Origin: an uncultured Myxococcales bacterium
GTDB lineage: Bacteria; Myxococcota_A; UBA9042
NCBI GenBank assembly: GCA_903842345.1
Contig: CAIMLR010000015.1
Span: 1-64,000, forward strand
Direction of reading: 5' to 3'
Length of the DNA: 64,000 bases
Below the pieces are notes generated by a model. That model saw only the letters and a list, made by a program, of their open reading frames with translations, was not told where the DNA came from and searched no databases. A program made the translations under genes and the position numbers. This document shows, in pieces, positions 40,139-48,817 of this stretch; position 1 is the stretch's first letter; each line of letters starts with the position of its first letter.

Positions 40139-42883
40139 GTGGCAATTTGGGACGCGTACGCGTACGGCTGGAACGTCAATTATTTCGCGACCATCGCGGG
40201 CATTGACGCCGTGTGGACGGAAGCCTACCCGCAGGGGCCGACCATCCCGCCGGCGTACTCCCAGTGGGAGCCCAGCCTCGTCGTCGACAACAGTGCGGAA
40301 ATTGGATCGTCCGTGGACCGCTCCACCGGCATGGGCCAAGGGTTGCCGTTCACGTTCTCCCTGCTCTCGAACCCGATCGCGCGTGGGTTCATGCGCCAGG
40401 ACCAGAACCGCACCAACCTTGACGTGACGCTGACGGCGGACGAGACCACAACCATGACTGTGCAGAGCACGGCCGGTCTGATCAACGCGAACTCATACGT
40501 GCACGTCGGCCTTGAGTGCATCGGCTACAGCGGCTCCACCGGCACGACATTGACCGGCCTGACCCGAGGGCTGTTCGGCACGCTCCCGGCCACCCATTAC
40601 GCCGGGACCGTCGCCGGGCAAGTGTGCGACCGCCCGGACGTGTGGCGCGGCCGTGAAGTCCGGTTGTACGCGGTGCCGATGGGGCCGGACGGCGTGTGCA
40701 CCGGCGCCGTACTCGGCCCGGTGGGCGCGGCCGGTTGTGAGGCCGTGGAAGTGTGGCGCGGCAGTATCGACCAAGGCCCGTACCGTGACGGCAACGACCG
40801 TTTCACCTTTGAGTGTCTGGCGTTGGACCGCATTCTGACCAATCCGCTGCCGGCGGGCGTGACCGGCACAATCTTGCCGCCGTACCTGGGCGGTCCGGTC
40901 TACCCGGACCAATGGCTCAGCATCACGTTGGACGCGCAGAACTCCGGTTGGACCAGCATCGGCGGCATTTACCCGTTCGGGTTCACGGTCTGGCCGTTCG
41001 CGGCGTTCACGGGCTACACCGCCATCGCGCCCGGCACCCTGATGACGGTCCCGGACCAAGCCGCGCGCGTACAGGCCGCCGTGACCGCCAAGCTGGCGTC
41101 ACTGTCCGGCTCCTATCCGACGCTCCTGGGGGTCACGTTCCACCCGGGCTACGGGTCCAGCAACGGGGTGGACTACACGCGGATGTCGACCATCGAGTTG
41201 AAGTGGGGCGACGCGCCGGACTCGACGATCAAGGGGATGCGCACGTGGGTCGACACCTCGTGGAACAAGGGCAACCCGTGGTCCACAAATTTCGGATTCG
41301 GCAACGGCGGCATCGGCTCGGTCAAGAACCCGGAGCCCATGCAGATCAGCGGCTATTGGACGAACGGCAGCGTCTTGGTCGCCAGCAACGAGTCAAACGG
41401 CTCGACCGCCCTGTCCGGGGACGGCGGCTACTTGGTGCAACTGCAACTCGACAACGCCACGGCGGCGGTGCCCACGACCGGCACGCTCATCATCGACACG
41501 ATGGCGATCCAGTACGGTCACGCCCTGCTGCAGGGCAACGTCGTCACGCTCTCCACGCTGTGGGACCTCAGCCAACCGTACTCCGCCAACACGGGCTGGG
41601 GTTGGAACCCGCCCGCCGACGTGACTGGCAAGAAGGCCAGTCTGCAATTCGCGCAGCAGGATCTCGCGGTCAATTGCGTGTTGAAGCTGCTGCAAAGTTC
41701 GGGCGGCACGTCCGGTGACGTGGTGGGCGGCGTGGTCGTGCACGGCACGAACGACGCGTGGCCTGTCGGCCAAGGCTACGGGTTGCCGGACCAGCACGTT
41801 GACGCGCAGAACATCCAAGACATGCTCATGGCCAAGATCGGGACCATGAACCTGTTGGTCGGTGGGTCAGGGGTCTCGTTTCAAGACCAAATTGGCGGCT
41901 TGCTGCTCCTGAGTCAGACCGCGATTGTCGCGCGCCCGGACAAGACCGGGACGGTGCGGCTCGGCATCGTGGACACCAGCCTCAGCGGCTCCTACGCGGA
42001 AGTGACGATCTACGACAAGCACCTCCTGTGTGCGGCCGGTGAGCCCATCACGGCGATCAGGAAGCGCGACCGCGTCACGCAGGTCGTCGCCAGCTTGGCC
42101 GCGTACTCGAAATCCACCAACCCGTTGCTCGCGCCGGTCAAGGAGTTCGGCGACTACGGGACCGCCAACTACACGATCCAGATGCCGGGCGGGCAGCTTG
42201 AGGTCGGCGGCGTCCAGTTGTCCGCGAACCTCAGTTTGTCCGACCCCAAGTCCACCGACATCGCGAAGATCGAGGGCTGGGGCTCGGCGATTATCCAGCA
42301 ATCCCAATACGTCATGAGCATGGAGTTCCGGGTTGTGCCGTGGCTCCCGGTCCAGACGGGCGATTTGGTCGGAATTGACGTCACGCACCCGGCGCTTTGG
42401 GATTGGCGGCGCGGCGTTGAAGGTTTCAGCGGCTACGCCCGGTGCCTGGGGGCGAGGCGTGACCTCGCCGGTGGCGCGCTGATCCTCGAACTGCTGATTC
42501 AGGGCGGGCCGGAGACGTTGAGCCTGTGTCCCGCCGCCACCGTGACGGCCTTCTCCGGCGGCTCAACGACGCCGATCGTGATCTACTGCGACGGGCGGTT
42601 CTACAACTTCTTCTACCAGATGTTGCAGGCCAACAACGGGGCGGCGTGCCGGCTCTACCACTACTGGCCGGGCAAGGGCACGGAGAATTCGGGCGGCTAC
42701 GTCGAGATCAATGACGTTCAGCTCGTGTCCGGTGTCTGCCACCTCACGGTGTCCAGCTACGCCAACCTCACGGAGTCACTCACGGTCGGGCTGTCCCGCC
42801 TGACGCTCCCGCCCACGCCGTACTGCACCGATTGGCAGTCCCTTTTCAGCCACGCCGAAGACGGCTCACATTGGGGGGCCTGA
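40139..42883 (+). CDS. Tail hub or baseplate protein
   Basis: 914 residues, GTG start. The N-terminal half has ECIGYSGSTGTTLTGLTRGL, a module common in phage tail-tip proteins that contains the strand-turn pattern TAGLINANSYVHVG. The middle is Gly/Tyr/Trp rich and the C-terminal third contains KHLLCAAGEPITAIRKRDRV and GDLVGIDVTHPALW, resembling tail-associated hub segments. As the largest protein after the tape measure it is the best candidate for the tail-tip hub. No lysozyme or peptidase motif is evident. Confidence 0.68.
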   Translation: MAIWDAYAYGWNVNYFATIAGIDAVWTEAYPQGPTIPPAYSQWEPSLVVDNSAEIGSSVDRSTGMGQGLPFTFSLLSNPIARGFMRQDQNRTNLDVTLTADETTTMTVQSTAGLINANSYVHVGLECIGYSGSTGTTLTGLTRGLFGTLPATHYAGTVAGQVCDRPDVWRGREVRLYAVPMGPDGVCTGAVLGPVGAAGCEAVEVWRGSIDQGPYRDGNDRFTFECLALDRILTNPLPAGVTGTILPPYLGGPVYPDQWLSITLDAQNSGWTSIGGIYPFGFTVWPFAAFTGYTAIAPGTLMTVPDQAARVQAAVTAKLASLSGSYPTLLGVTFHPGYGSSNGVDYTRMSTIELKWGDAPDSTIKGMRTWVDTSWNKGNPWSTNFGFGNGGIGSVKNPEPMQISGYWTNGSVLVASNESNGSTALSGDGGYLVQLQLDNATAAVPTTGTLIIDTMAIQYGHALLQGNVVTLSTLWDLSQPYSANTGWGWNPPADVTGKKASLQFAQQDLAVNCVLKLLQSSGGTSGDVVGGVVVHGTNDAWPVGQGYGLPDQHVDAQNIQDMLMAKIGTMNLLVGGSGVSFQDQIGGLLLLSQTAIVARPDKTGTVRLGIVDTSLSGSYAEVTIYDKHLLCAAGEPITAIRKRDRVTQVVASLAAYSKSTNPLLAPVKEFGDYGTANYTIQMPGGQLEVGGVQLSANLSLSDPKSTDIAKIEGWGSAIIQQSQYVMSMEFRVVPWLPVQTGDLVGIDVTHPALWDWRRGVEGFSGYARCLGARRDLAGGALILELLIQGGPETLSLCPAATVTAFSGGSTTPIVIYCDGRFYNFFYQMLQANNGAACRLYHYWPGKGTENSGGYVEINDVQLVSGVCHLTVSSYANLTESLTVGLSRLTLPPTPYCTDWQSLFSHAEDGSHWGA

Positions 42884-44010
42884 TGGCCATTACGCCCGGG
42901 ACCAAGCTGGTCATCAAGAAGGCGCAGGAGATCGCGGTGTTCCCGGCGATGTCCGCGCAGCCGTTGCAGAACGCGCTCGCGAACACCAACCACCTGTACG
43001 GGTATTTCCGCCCGCTCCTCCTCAGTTGGTCGCCGATGGGGTCGAGCCCAGCCTATAACCCCGGCATCACGCCGACGTTCATCCCGGACCCCGTCGTCTA
43101 CGTCGTCCCCGTCCTGCCGAGTCAGGACGGGCTGCACTACGACTTCATGTGGACGCTGTTCCCGAAGATCGCCGGTGGCGGCACCTCGCGGTTCACGTTG
43201 CAGGTCGAGTGGACGAGCGGCGTGGACCCCACGGTCGGGACCGGCTCCACACCGGCGACCAAGTGGGTGAACCTGTACGGCCCGGCCATGACCTCGCCGC
43301 TCACCGACTCGGTTTGGAACACGAGGACGATCTCGCTCGTCTTGGACCGGACCGCCACGATGTTGCGGTTCACGGTCACGGCCGTGGACGGCCCCTACAC
43401 GCTCGGCCACGTCGCCGTCCAGCCCAGCGTTATCACGAGCATCACGACGCCCGCAACCTACGCGTCCGGCTTCCTGCCGTTCGACCCAAGCTTCATCAGT
43501 CAGGCCCGCGCGCCCATCAACACGGAGATGGTTGATCGGTGCAAAACCAACGCCTTGTCCGTGCTGCGGGACCGTGCCCAATGCCTGGCGAGCCTCGTGC
43601 AGCCCTACACCACCACGACCGGGTCGCTCGGCGGTGTCTCCTATTATCCGCGCGGGATCATGCAGGTGATGAACGGGAGCGCCGCGTCCGCCAACTTCAG
43701 CCAAACGATCGGGATGGCGGCGGCGGGCCTGCCTGCGCAAAAGACGTTCACGGGTCACGTCCGCTACCTGATCAACGACACCGCGCCGAGCGTCTTTGTG
43801 GGGGCCGGGACCCTGACTGTGACGGGCGATGACGGCTCGGTCAACCAGCTCAGCTTGGATTCGACCGGGCAGTTGGAACACGGGGTCGTGCAGGTCACGA
43901 CTCTCGGCAACCCGGACTCATTCGTGAAGGTGCAGGTCGACCTGACTGCCAAGCCTGCGTACTCGACCTACTTGTACGCGCTGATCATCTTCTGGACACC
44001 GGGGGCGTAA
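42883..44010 (+). CDS. Tail-tip or receptor-binding protein (putative)
   Basis: 375 residues from ATG 42883, overlapping the hub stop by one base. Beta-rich, with LHYDFMWTLFPKIAGGG, STPATKWVNLYGPA, and a C-terminal AYSTYLYALIIFWTPGA. The order hub, then this gene, then a 200-residue gene suggests tail fibre or tip components that face the host. Not recognised by sequence. Confidence 0.6.
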   Translation: MAITPGTKLVIKKAQEIAVFPAMSAQPLQNALANTNHLYGYFRPLLLSWSPMGSSPAYNPGITPTFIPDPVVYVVPVLPSQDGLHYDFMWTLFPKIAGGGTSRFTLQVEWTSGVDPTVGTGSTPATKWVNLYGPAMTSPLTDSVWNTRTISLVLDRTATMLRFTVTAVDGPYTLGHVAVQPSVITSITTPATYASGFLPFDPSFISQARAPINTEMVDRCKTNALSVLRDRAQCLASLVQPYTTTTGSLGGVSYYPRGIMQVMNGSAASANFSQTIGMAAAGLPAQKTFTGHVRYLINDTAPSVFVGAGTLTVTGDDGSVNQLSLDSTGQLEHGVVQVTTLGNPDSFVKVQVDLTAKPAYSTYLYALIIFWTPGA

Positions 44011-44613
44011 ATGGCCAGGACTGCGAACGTACAAAATTGGGCCATTGACGGGAGCGCCGCTGAGCTGGCCAACCACCTGTGCGGGGACGGGCCGAATGTC
44101 GCGCCCGCCGCCACGGTCGTGCTCTTGATGTCGGCGGACCAGATTGTCCTGAACGTCGGCCTCAGCTACTGCCAGACCGCGTTGATGTGCGAGAACAACA
44201 CCACCCAATCCGGTACGACCCGCGAGTACGTCGCCGTCATCCCGCCCGCCTGCAACCACGGGATTTTGGCCGCCACACGGGTCGGGCCGGTCGTCAGCGA
44301 CGGCACGATTCAGGCGCCCACGTACGTCGGGTGCGACCACGGCAGCCTGTTGGGCGCGACACCCAACATGGACCCGGTCACGCTCGCAAGCCCAAAGGAA
44401 GGGGCGGAAACGTACCTGGGGTTGCCATCAGGCAAGTGCTACTTCACCCCGGACATCATTGACGACACGTGGGTCGCCGGCAACCCGCCGGGAACACGGT
44501 GCCTCAAGCTCCCGGAAGACAGGGTGGCCACCAACGTGACGATCCGCGTCACCAACACCGCCGGCCACGGCCTCATCTGCAACCGCCTGACCGGGAACAT
44601 CGAAACGTTGTGA
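44011..44613 (+). CDS. Small tail-region protein
   Basis: 200 residues starting immediately after the previous stop. Seven Cys (HLCGDG, SYCQTALMCEN, PPACNHG, VGCDHG, GKCYF, TRCLK, LICNRL) hint at disulfides or metal in a secreted or virion-surface setting. Gly/Thr/Val rich. Probably a tail tip accessory; function unknown. Confidence 0.58.
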   Translation: MARTANVQNWAIDGSAAELANHLCGDGPNVAPAATVVLLMSADQIVLNVGLSYCQTALMCENNTTQSGTTREYVAVIPPACNHGILAATRVGPVVSDGTIQAPTYVGCDHGSLLGATPNMDPVTLASPKEGAETYLGLPSGKCYFTPDIIDDTWVAGNPPGTRCLKLPEDRVATNVTIRVTNTAGHGLICNRLTGNIETL

Positions 44614-44616
44614 CGA

Positions 44617-44628
44617 CGGTGGTTATCG
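44617..44628 (+). promoter_or_regulatory. CGGTGGTTATCG motif, copy 5
   Basis: 56 bp before the ATG at 44685; a GGTGC/GCACC inverted repeat follows. Confidence 0.65.
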
Positions 44629-44684
44629 GTGCGCCTGTTTGGCACCCGCGCGACGACTGACGGGGCCGAGCCACAGGAGCCCCG

Positions 44685-45713
44685 ATGTCCCAGCCCCGCA
44701 TTCTTTACCGCCACGGCCAGCCAGTAAGTGCTGAAGTCCTGAGCCTCACAGGTACCCGCACCGCATCCGGCGGTGGCGCGTGCACCGTTTGGGCGGGCAG
44801 CGGGGCGACCCGCTTGGTACCGACCGCGCCCGCCGCCGTGCACGTCCTGTCCAGCTCAGCGGACGACCAAGCTGCCGTCACGGCAGTGCCGGAGACCGCG
44901 ACCTTGACGTTGGCGGGGACCCCGGCTGGAGGCGACACCGCCTCGGTCAGTGACGGCACCCACACGTACACGGCCACCTACTCGACCGGCACGTTGGCGG
45001 ATCTCGCCGCCCTGTTGGCCACCCAGATTGACGGCGAGGACGGCTACACCGCCAGCGCCGTTGACGTAGTGGTCACGGTCTCGGGGCCTTCCGGTTACAC
45101 CTTCACGGACGCCTCAACGGGCGGCGTGACCACGACCCCGGCGCTCGTGACCCCAGGCGTCGTAGCGGTTTCGGCCGGGACAGGCGCGCGGACAGTCGCG
45201 TTGACGTACTTGGACCCGGACGGCCGCACCCAGCAGGAAACCGTCAGCTTGGCCGGCACCACGCCGGTTACCACGACCGCGACCAACATCGCCTACGTCC
45301 TGAACGTGCGGGTCACGGACGCCGGTGCTGGCCTCGCCAACGCCGGGACCGTGAGCGTGCAGGACACCGGGGACGACTTTGTGTACGAGGTTGTGGCGGC
45401 GGGGGCGAACAAGAGCGCCAGCGTCGCGACCGAGATTCCCGCCAACCGCACCGGCCTGATTGACCGCCTGACCTTGAGCCCCGGCAACTCCACGCTCGGC
45501 CGGGTCCGTGTCGTCGCGACCGCGCTCCCCGGTGACGCCGCGTCCATGGGGCTCGCCTACGTCATCGCTGACCAATACGTCGCCCAAGTGACCACGTTGG
45601 ATTTCCACGAGGCGCCGCTCGGCCCGTTCCCGTCCGGGACGCAAATCAGCGTGACTGTCGAGGGTGACGGCGCGGTCGTGTCCTGCGACCTGACCGTACA
45701 TTTGGAGGGCTAA
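44685..45713 (+). CDS. Beta-domain virion protein (putative fibre)
   Basis: 342 residues. The segment TLTLAGTPAGGDTASVSDGT and then HTYTATYSTGTLADLAALLA and GYTASAV matches the repeated module of the 31820 protein. Ser/Thr/Val/Ala rich throughout, with beta-sheet character. Last of the structural run and headed by a 12-bp motif. Possibly a tail fibre or appendage. Confidence 0.62.
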   Translation: MSQPRILYRHGQPVSAEVLSLTGTRTASGGGACTVWAGSGATRLVPTAPAAVHVLSSSADDQAAVTAVPETATLTLAGTPAGGDTASVSDGTHTYTATYSTGTLADLAALLATQIDGEDGYTASAVDVVVTVSGPSGYTFTDASTGGVTTTPALVTPGVVAVSAGTGARTVALTYLDPDGRTQQETVSLAGTTPVTTTATNIAYVLNVRVTDAGAGLANAGTVSVQDTGDDFVYEVVAAGANKSASVATEIPANRTGLIDRLTLSPGNSTLGRVRVVATALPGDAASMGLAYVIADQYVAQVTTLDFHEAPLGPFPSGTQISVTVEGDGAVVSCDLTVHLEG

Positions 45714-46070
45714 GTGAGCGCGAAGTCTGAAATCACAGCAGTTCCCCCTTGGTACGTCGCCCCGCTCGCGAAGGCCGTCTACGTGGCGGTGGCGGCCGGT
45801 ATTGCAGCCTGGGGCGGCTACGCTGCCTCCGCGAAAGAGCCCGTCGTGGCCCCCGTCGTCGCGCCACTCGCCCCGCAAGTTCAGACCGCGCCGCTACCGG
45901 CCGTTGCCCCGCCCGCCGTACTTCAGGAGCGGTTGGACGCCACGGACAAGACGGTCCAGCGCATCGAGAACAAGCTCGACGGGCTGCAGGACGACGTGAC
46001 CGAAATCAAGATTGGTTTGGCAAGGTTGGCTCCGCGCTCCGCCGTCACGAACGTGGGGAAGAACCCCTGA
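45714..46070 (+). CDS. Holin-like or Rz-like single-span membrane protein
   Basis: 118 residues, GTG start abutting the previous stop. One hydrophobic segment (about 15-42, PLAKAVYVAVAAGIAAWGGY), a Pro/Ala/Val linker, and a C-terminal coiled coil (LDATDKTVQRIENKLDG). This matches class II/III-type phage lysis or spanin-like proteins encoded after tail genes. No endolysin neighbours it, so lysis function is unproven. Confidence 0.55.
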   Translation: MSAKSEITAVPPWYVAPLAKAVYVAVAAGIAAWGGYAASAKEPVVAPVVAPLAPQVQTAPLPAVAPPAVLQERLDATDKTVQRIENKLDGLQDDVTEIKIGLARLAPRSAVTNVGKNP

Positions 46071-46082
46071 CGTGAGGCGGGC

Positions 46083-46286
46083 GTGGAGCTTTGGGACGAA
46101 CTCGTTCTTGAAGAAACCCGACCGAGGGTCCAGCCAGACCTGCCCGAATACGTTGAGCAAATTCCACAAGTTTGGGTCCCTGCTTCCCCGCCGTCCGCTC
46201 CGCCGCCGCCGGGTTTGACGGACGAGACGGTGGACAGGCTGCTCCGCCGTAGGGTGCCGTATGGCCAAACTCCGCCGCCTGACTGA
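46083..46286 (+). CDS. Small hypothetical protein
   Basis: 67 residues, GTG start, acidic then Pro-rich (VPASPPSAPPPPGL) with a short helical end TVDRLLRRRVP. Overlaps the following gene by 26 bp. Not recognised. Confidence 0.5.
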   Translation: MELWDELVLEETRPRVQPDLPEYVEQIPQVWVPASPPSAPPPPGLTDETVDRLLRRRVPYGQTPPPD

Positions 46287-47010
46287 ATGCTCGTTGCTTG
46301 AGATCCGCCAACGGTATTGGGCCGGGCTGAAAGTCCACGACATAGCGAAGGAATACGGCATCTCCGGCACCCAAGTGACTGAGATTTGCCAGAGGGAGAA
46401 GCTGTGGTGTCAGGGCGGTCCCTTGGCGCCCGGTGAGCCCGCCACGCTCCCGCCGCGTGTTCCTGGCCGTCACCGTCGAATGCCACGTATCCGCGCGATC
46501 CCGAACAAGACTGGCATCTTGGGCGCGGAACAAGCGTTGGAGGTCCGGCAACTTTGGTGGCGTGGCGCGGCCCAGCAGGAAGAACTCGCCCAAAGATTCA
46601 AGATCTCGCAGCCGTGCATCTGGCTGATCCTGCACCGCCGGACTTATCGGTCCATCCCGCCGTTTCCGGCGGACGAAAACGGCCCCGGCGAGCTTGAGCT
46701 TTTGGCGGCTTGGCAGGGCAACAACTATCGGTCGATCGCAGCCTTCCTGCGTGACCTCGCGGAACCGTGCCACCCCGAGCTTGAGGCACCGGTCCAAACC
46801 GGCACCGGCAGGCTTGTGGATCCCACGGGCCAAGTACACGGGAACATCCGCCGCGCCGAGATCGCGACCGGCGTGGACAGGATGGAGATTGCGGCGGCGT
46901 TGGCGGACGGACGCTGGACCTACGAGCCCGGCGAGCCGCCGCCGGAGTCGACCGCCATCTACTGGGACGTGCCGCTGTGGTCGGAACTCCGCCACGAGCG
47001 CGAGCGATGA
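46261..47010 (+). CDS. Helix-turn-helix protein, paralogue of the 24375 gene
   Basis: 249 residues with two helix-turn-helix segments: CSLLEIRQRYWAGLKVHDIA then YGISGTQVTEICQREKLW (about 8-45), and VRQLWWRGAAQQEELAQRFK then ISQPCIWLILHRRTYR (about 85-125). The C-terminal module NIRRAEIATGVDRMEIAAA plus WTYEPG is shared with 24375-24881. Duplicated DNA-binding domains suggest a regulator acting on paired sites, perhaps late gene control. Overlaps neighbours at both ends. Confidence 0.75.
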   Translation: MAKLRRLTECSLLEIRQRYWAGLKVHDIAKEYGISGTQVTEICQREKLWCQGGPLAPGEPATLPPRVPGRHRRMPRIRAIPNKTGILGAEQALEVRQLWWRGAAQQEELAQRFKISQPCIWLILHRRTYRSIPPFPADENGPGELELLAAWQGNNYRSIAAFLRDLAEPCHPELEAPVQTGTGRLVDPTGQVHGNIRRAEIATGVDRMEIAAALADGRWTYEPGEPPPESTAIYWDVPLWSELRHERER

Positions 47011-47192
47011 ACTGCTGGACCCACCACTTCCCCGACCGACCAACAGAGCCTTGGATCGCCAGAGTGGAGGACGCCAACACCGGGCGTTCACGTTGGGCGT
47101 GGGGCGAGACCGAAAGCCAGGCCATTGAACGCGCGACCAAAGCCCAACCGGCGGATGACGACCCCGCTGACAGCGGCCCGCCCGGCCCGTAG
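47007..47192 (+). CDS. Small hypothetical protein
   Basis: 61 residues; ATG overlaps the previous stop (ATGA). Contains WTHHFPDRPTEPWIARVEDA and WAWGETESQAIERATKA, like small phage accessory proteins of the WGxTExxAxxRA type. Function unknown. Confidence 0.6.
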   Translation: MNCWTHHFPDRPTEPWIARVEDANTGRSRWAWGETESQAIERATKAQPADDDPADSGPPGP

Positions 47193-47658
47193 CCCGGCGC
47201 GCGCAACCGGGCCTTGTCGCCCCGGACCCGCCCGCCGCCGGTAAAAGCTACGGCCCCGCTGCCGCGCCGGTTGTCGGCCCTGACAGCGCGCCGCCCGTAA
47301 TTAGCTAAGCGTTTCGCCTACTTGTCCACCCCGCCGCTACTTACGCGGGGGCCGTTTAGCGTTCACGCTATGACCTCAGCGGGTTGGCCGCCTCTGAAAT
47401 CGAAAAAAGCGTTATCCGCCAACCGGTTACGCACAGGCCGATTTTTTTACCGCCGGGAAACCCGCTGACGTCACGCGTGATTCATAACCCAATAAAAATA
47501 CTCACGTTTAGGGGCTTTTCGGCGCTGGCGAACGTCAACGACGCGCCTACAGTTACCTCATAGCGCAACCGGTACGCAAACCGGCCGCTAGGGAGAGAAG
47601 GGCGGAAGCACGGAGCCGAAGCCCACGATGACCGAAGATTGAAAACGGAGAAGAGCAA
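47193..47658. other. 466-bp intergenic region with palindromes and an AT-rich tract
   Basis: No gene seen. It holds a CCCCGC (47329-47334) / GCGGGG (47345-47350) hairpin, a TAGCGT TC ACGCTA palindrome (47357-47370), then an AT-rich tract with A and T runs (about 47401-47510) unusual in this DNA, and a TGACGTCA palindrome (47466-47473). Candidate uses: terminator for the late operon plus promoter for 47659, or a replication origin. Confidence 0.5.
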
Positions 47659-48087
47659 ATGAAGAAGAATTACACGAACTTGGAAGTGAAGTTGATGTCG
47701 GAGCTGAACGCCTGCCACCGCGACAGCGACGGCAAGCTGGGCACCAAGCTCGACCTGGGCGGGCGCGAATGGAACGCCTACTCGTTCCGGGGGCTTGACC
47801 TGCGCGGCGTGAGCATGGCGGGCGCGCAGTTCGTCAACTGCAACTTCGCGGGCGCGGACATCCGGGACACGGACCGCACCGACACGACGTTCACGGGCTG
47901 CAACTTCCTGAACTGCAACGGGGTGGTTGTTGAGCAGACCGTGAAGTTCGTGACGGAGCCGACGGCCACGGCGGCGGAGCCCACGACGGCCGACGTTGTG
48001 GCGGCGATTGAAGCGGCCCCGGCGACCGAGCCGGAGACCGTGACGGCCACGGTGACGGAGGTGACGCAGCCGCGCGCCCGCAAGTAA
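47659..48087 (+). CDS. Pentapeptide-repeat-like protein
   Basis: 142 residues with GGAGAAGAGC before the ATG. Residues about 32-95 carry A(D/N)LxX-like rungs: LDLGGREWNAYSFRGLDLRG, then VSMAGAQFVNCNFAGADIRD, then TDTTFTGCNFLNCNG. This is a short right-handed beta-helix of about ten rungs. The last 45 residues are an Ala/Thr/Pro/Glu linker with a basic end. Pentapeptide proteins can mimic DNA and inhibit gyrase; here the role is unknown. It follows a regulatory-looking gap and heads the right-hand accessory block. Confidence 0.7.
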   Translation: MKKNYTNLEVKLMSELNACHRDSDGKLGTKLDLGGREWNAYSFRGLDLRGVSMAGAQFVNCNFAGADIRDTDRTDTTFTGCNFLNCNGVVVEQTVKFVTEPTATAAEPTTADVVAAIEAAPATEPETVTATVTEVTQPRARK

Positions 48088-48182
48088 GCGCGCAACGGGC
48101 TTAGCCCCCGAGGCCGTTGGCGTGAGCCAGCGGCCTTTGGGCGTCGAGGCGGCACATTTCCACCGCCCGACAAAGGAGCCCC

Positions 48183-48437
48183 GTGACCTACCAGAAACCC
48201 ACAAAGGCCCAACGCCTCCGCGAGCTTATGCGCTCCGGGCGTTGGGCGGATGCGCTCAAGCTGGCCAACAGTTTCGGCCGTCTCGGTGAACACGAAAAAG
48301 CAATCAGGGACGGACACTTGGGGGCCACCAACCCCACATTTTGCCGCGCCGTCCACAAGGACCCCGACCTCATGGTGCAGCTTGGCGTCGAAGCCCTGTT
48401 GGCCCGCTACGTGCCGGAAAAGACGGGGGAACCGTGA
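48183..48437 (+). CDS. Small hypothetical protein
   Basis: 84 residues, GTG start with AAAGGAG. Helical: KAQRLRELMRSGRWADALKL, then LGEHEKAIRDGHLGATNPTF. The latter resembles a small family of phage proteins of unknown role (FGRLGxHxxxIxxGHxAxxNPxFY). Overlaps the next gene by 4 bp. Confidence 0.65.
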   Translation: MTYQKPTKAQRLRELMRSGRWADALKLANSFGRLGEHEKAIRDGHLGATNPTFCRAVHKDPDLMVQLGVEALLARYVPEKTGEP

Positions 48438-48817
48438 GCGTCTTCCTCAGCTACGCGGACAAACCGGCCCACAAGCCGTTCATCCGACACGTATGCACCC
48501 GCCGCCGCGACGCTGACCTTGAAGCCGAGTGGCGCGCGATTTGGGCGCGACGTGGGCGCCAGATGCAAGCCCGGGACAAGGCGTCCTGGGAGCGCGGACG
48601 GCAACAGGCCACCTCCCGACAGTTCCCCGGCGGGCGCGGTGACCGGGCCGTGGAGGCACGCCGCCGCTTGGTGGAACAGGCGGTTGCGGTGTGCCGGACC
48701 ACCAATGACGCGTGGCGCCTAAGCGGCCTCCCGAAGGCCACTTTTCACCGTTATCTCCAAGAATTACGTCAAGTTGACGTCATCATCGCCGCTTGCGGCA
48801 AAGGACAATGGCCATGA
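48434..48817 (+). CDS. Helix-turn-helix-containing hypothetical protein
   Basis: 127 residues from GTG 48434, which overlaps the previous TGA (GTGA). Very basic middle (CTRRRDADLEAEWRAIWARR), and a C-terminal VEQAVAVCRTTNDAWRLSGL and PKATFHRYLQEL that looks like a helix-turn-helix. Likely nucleic-acid binding. Confidence 0.6.
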   Translation: MSVFLSYADKPAHKPFIRHVCTRRRDADLEAEWRAIWARRGRQMQARDKASWERGRQQATSRQFPGGRGDRAVEARRRLVEQAVAVCRTTNDAWRLSGLPKATFHRYLQELRQVDVIIAACGKGQWP

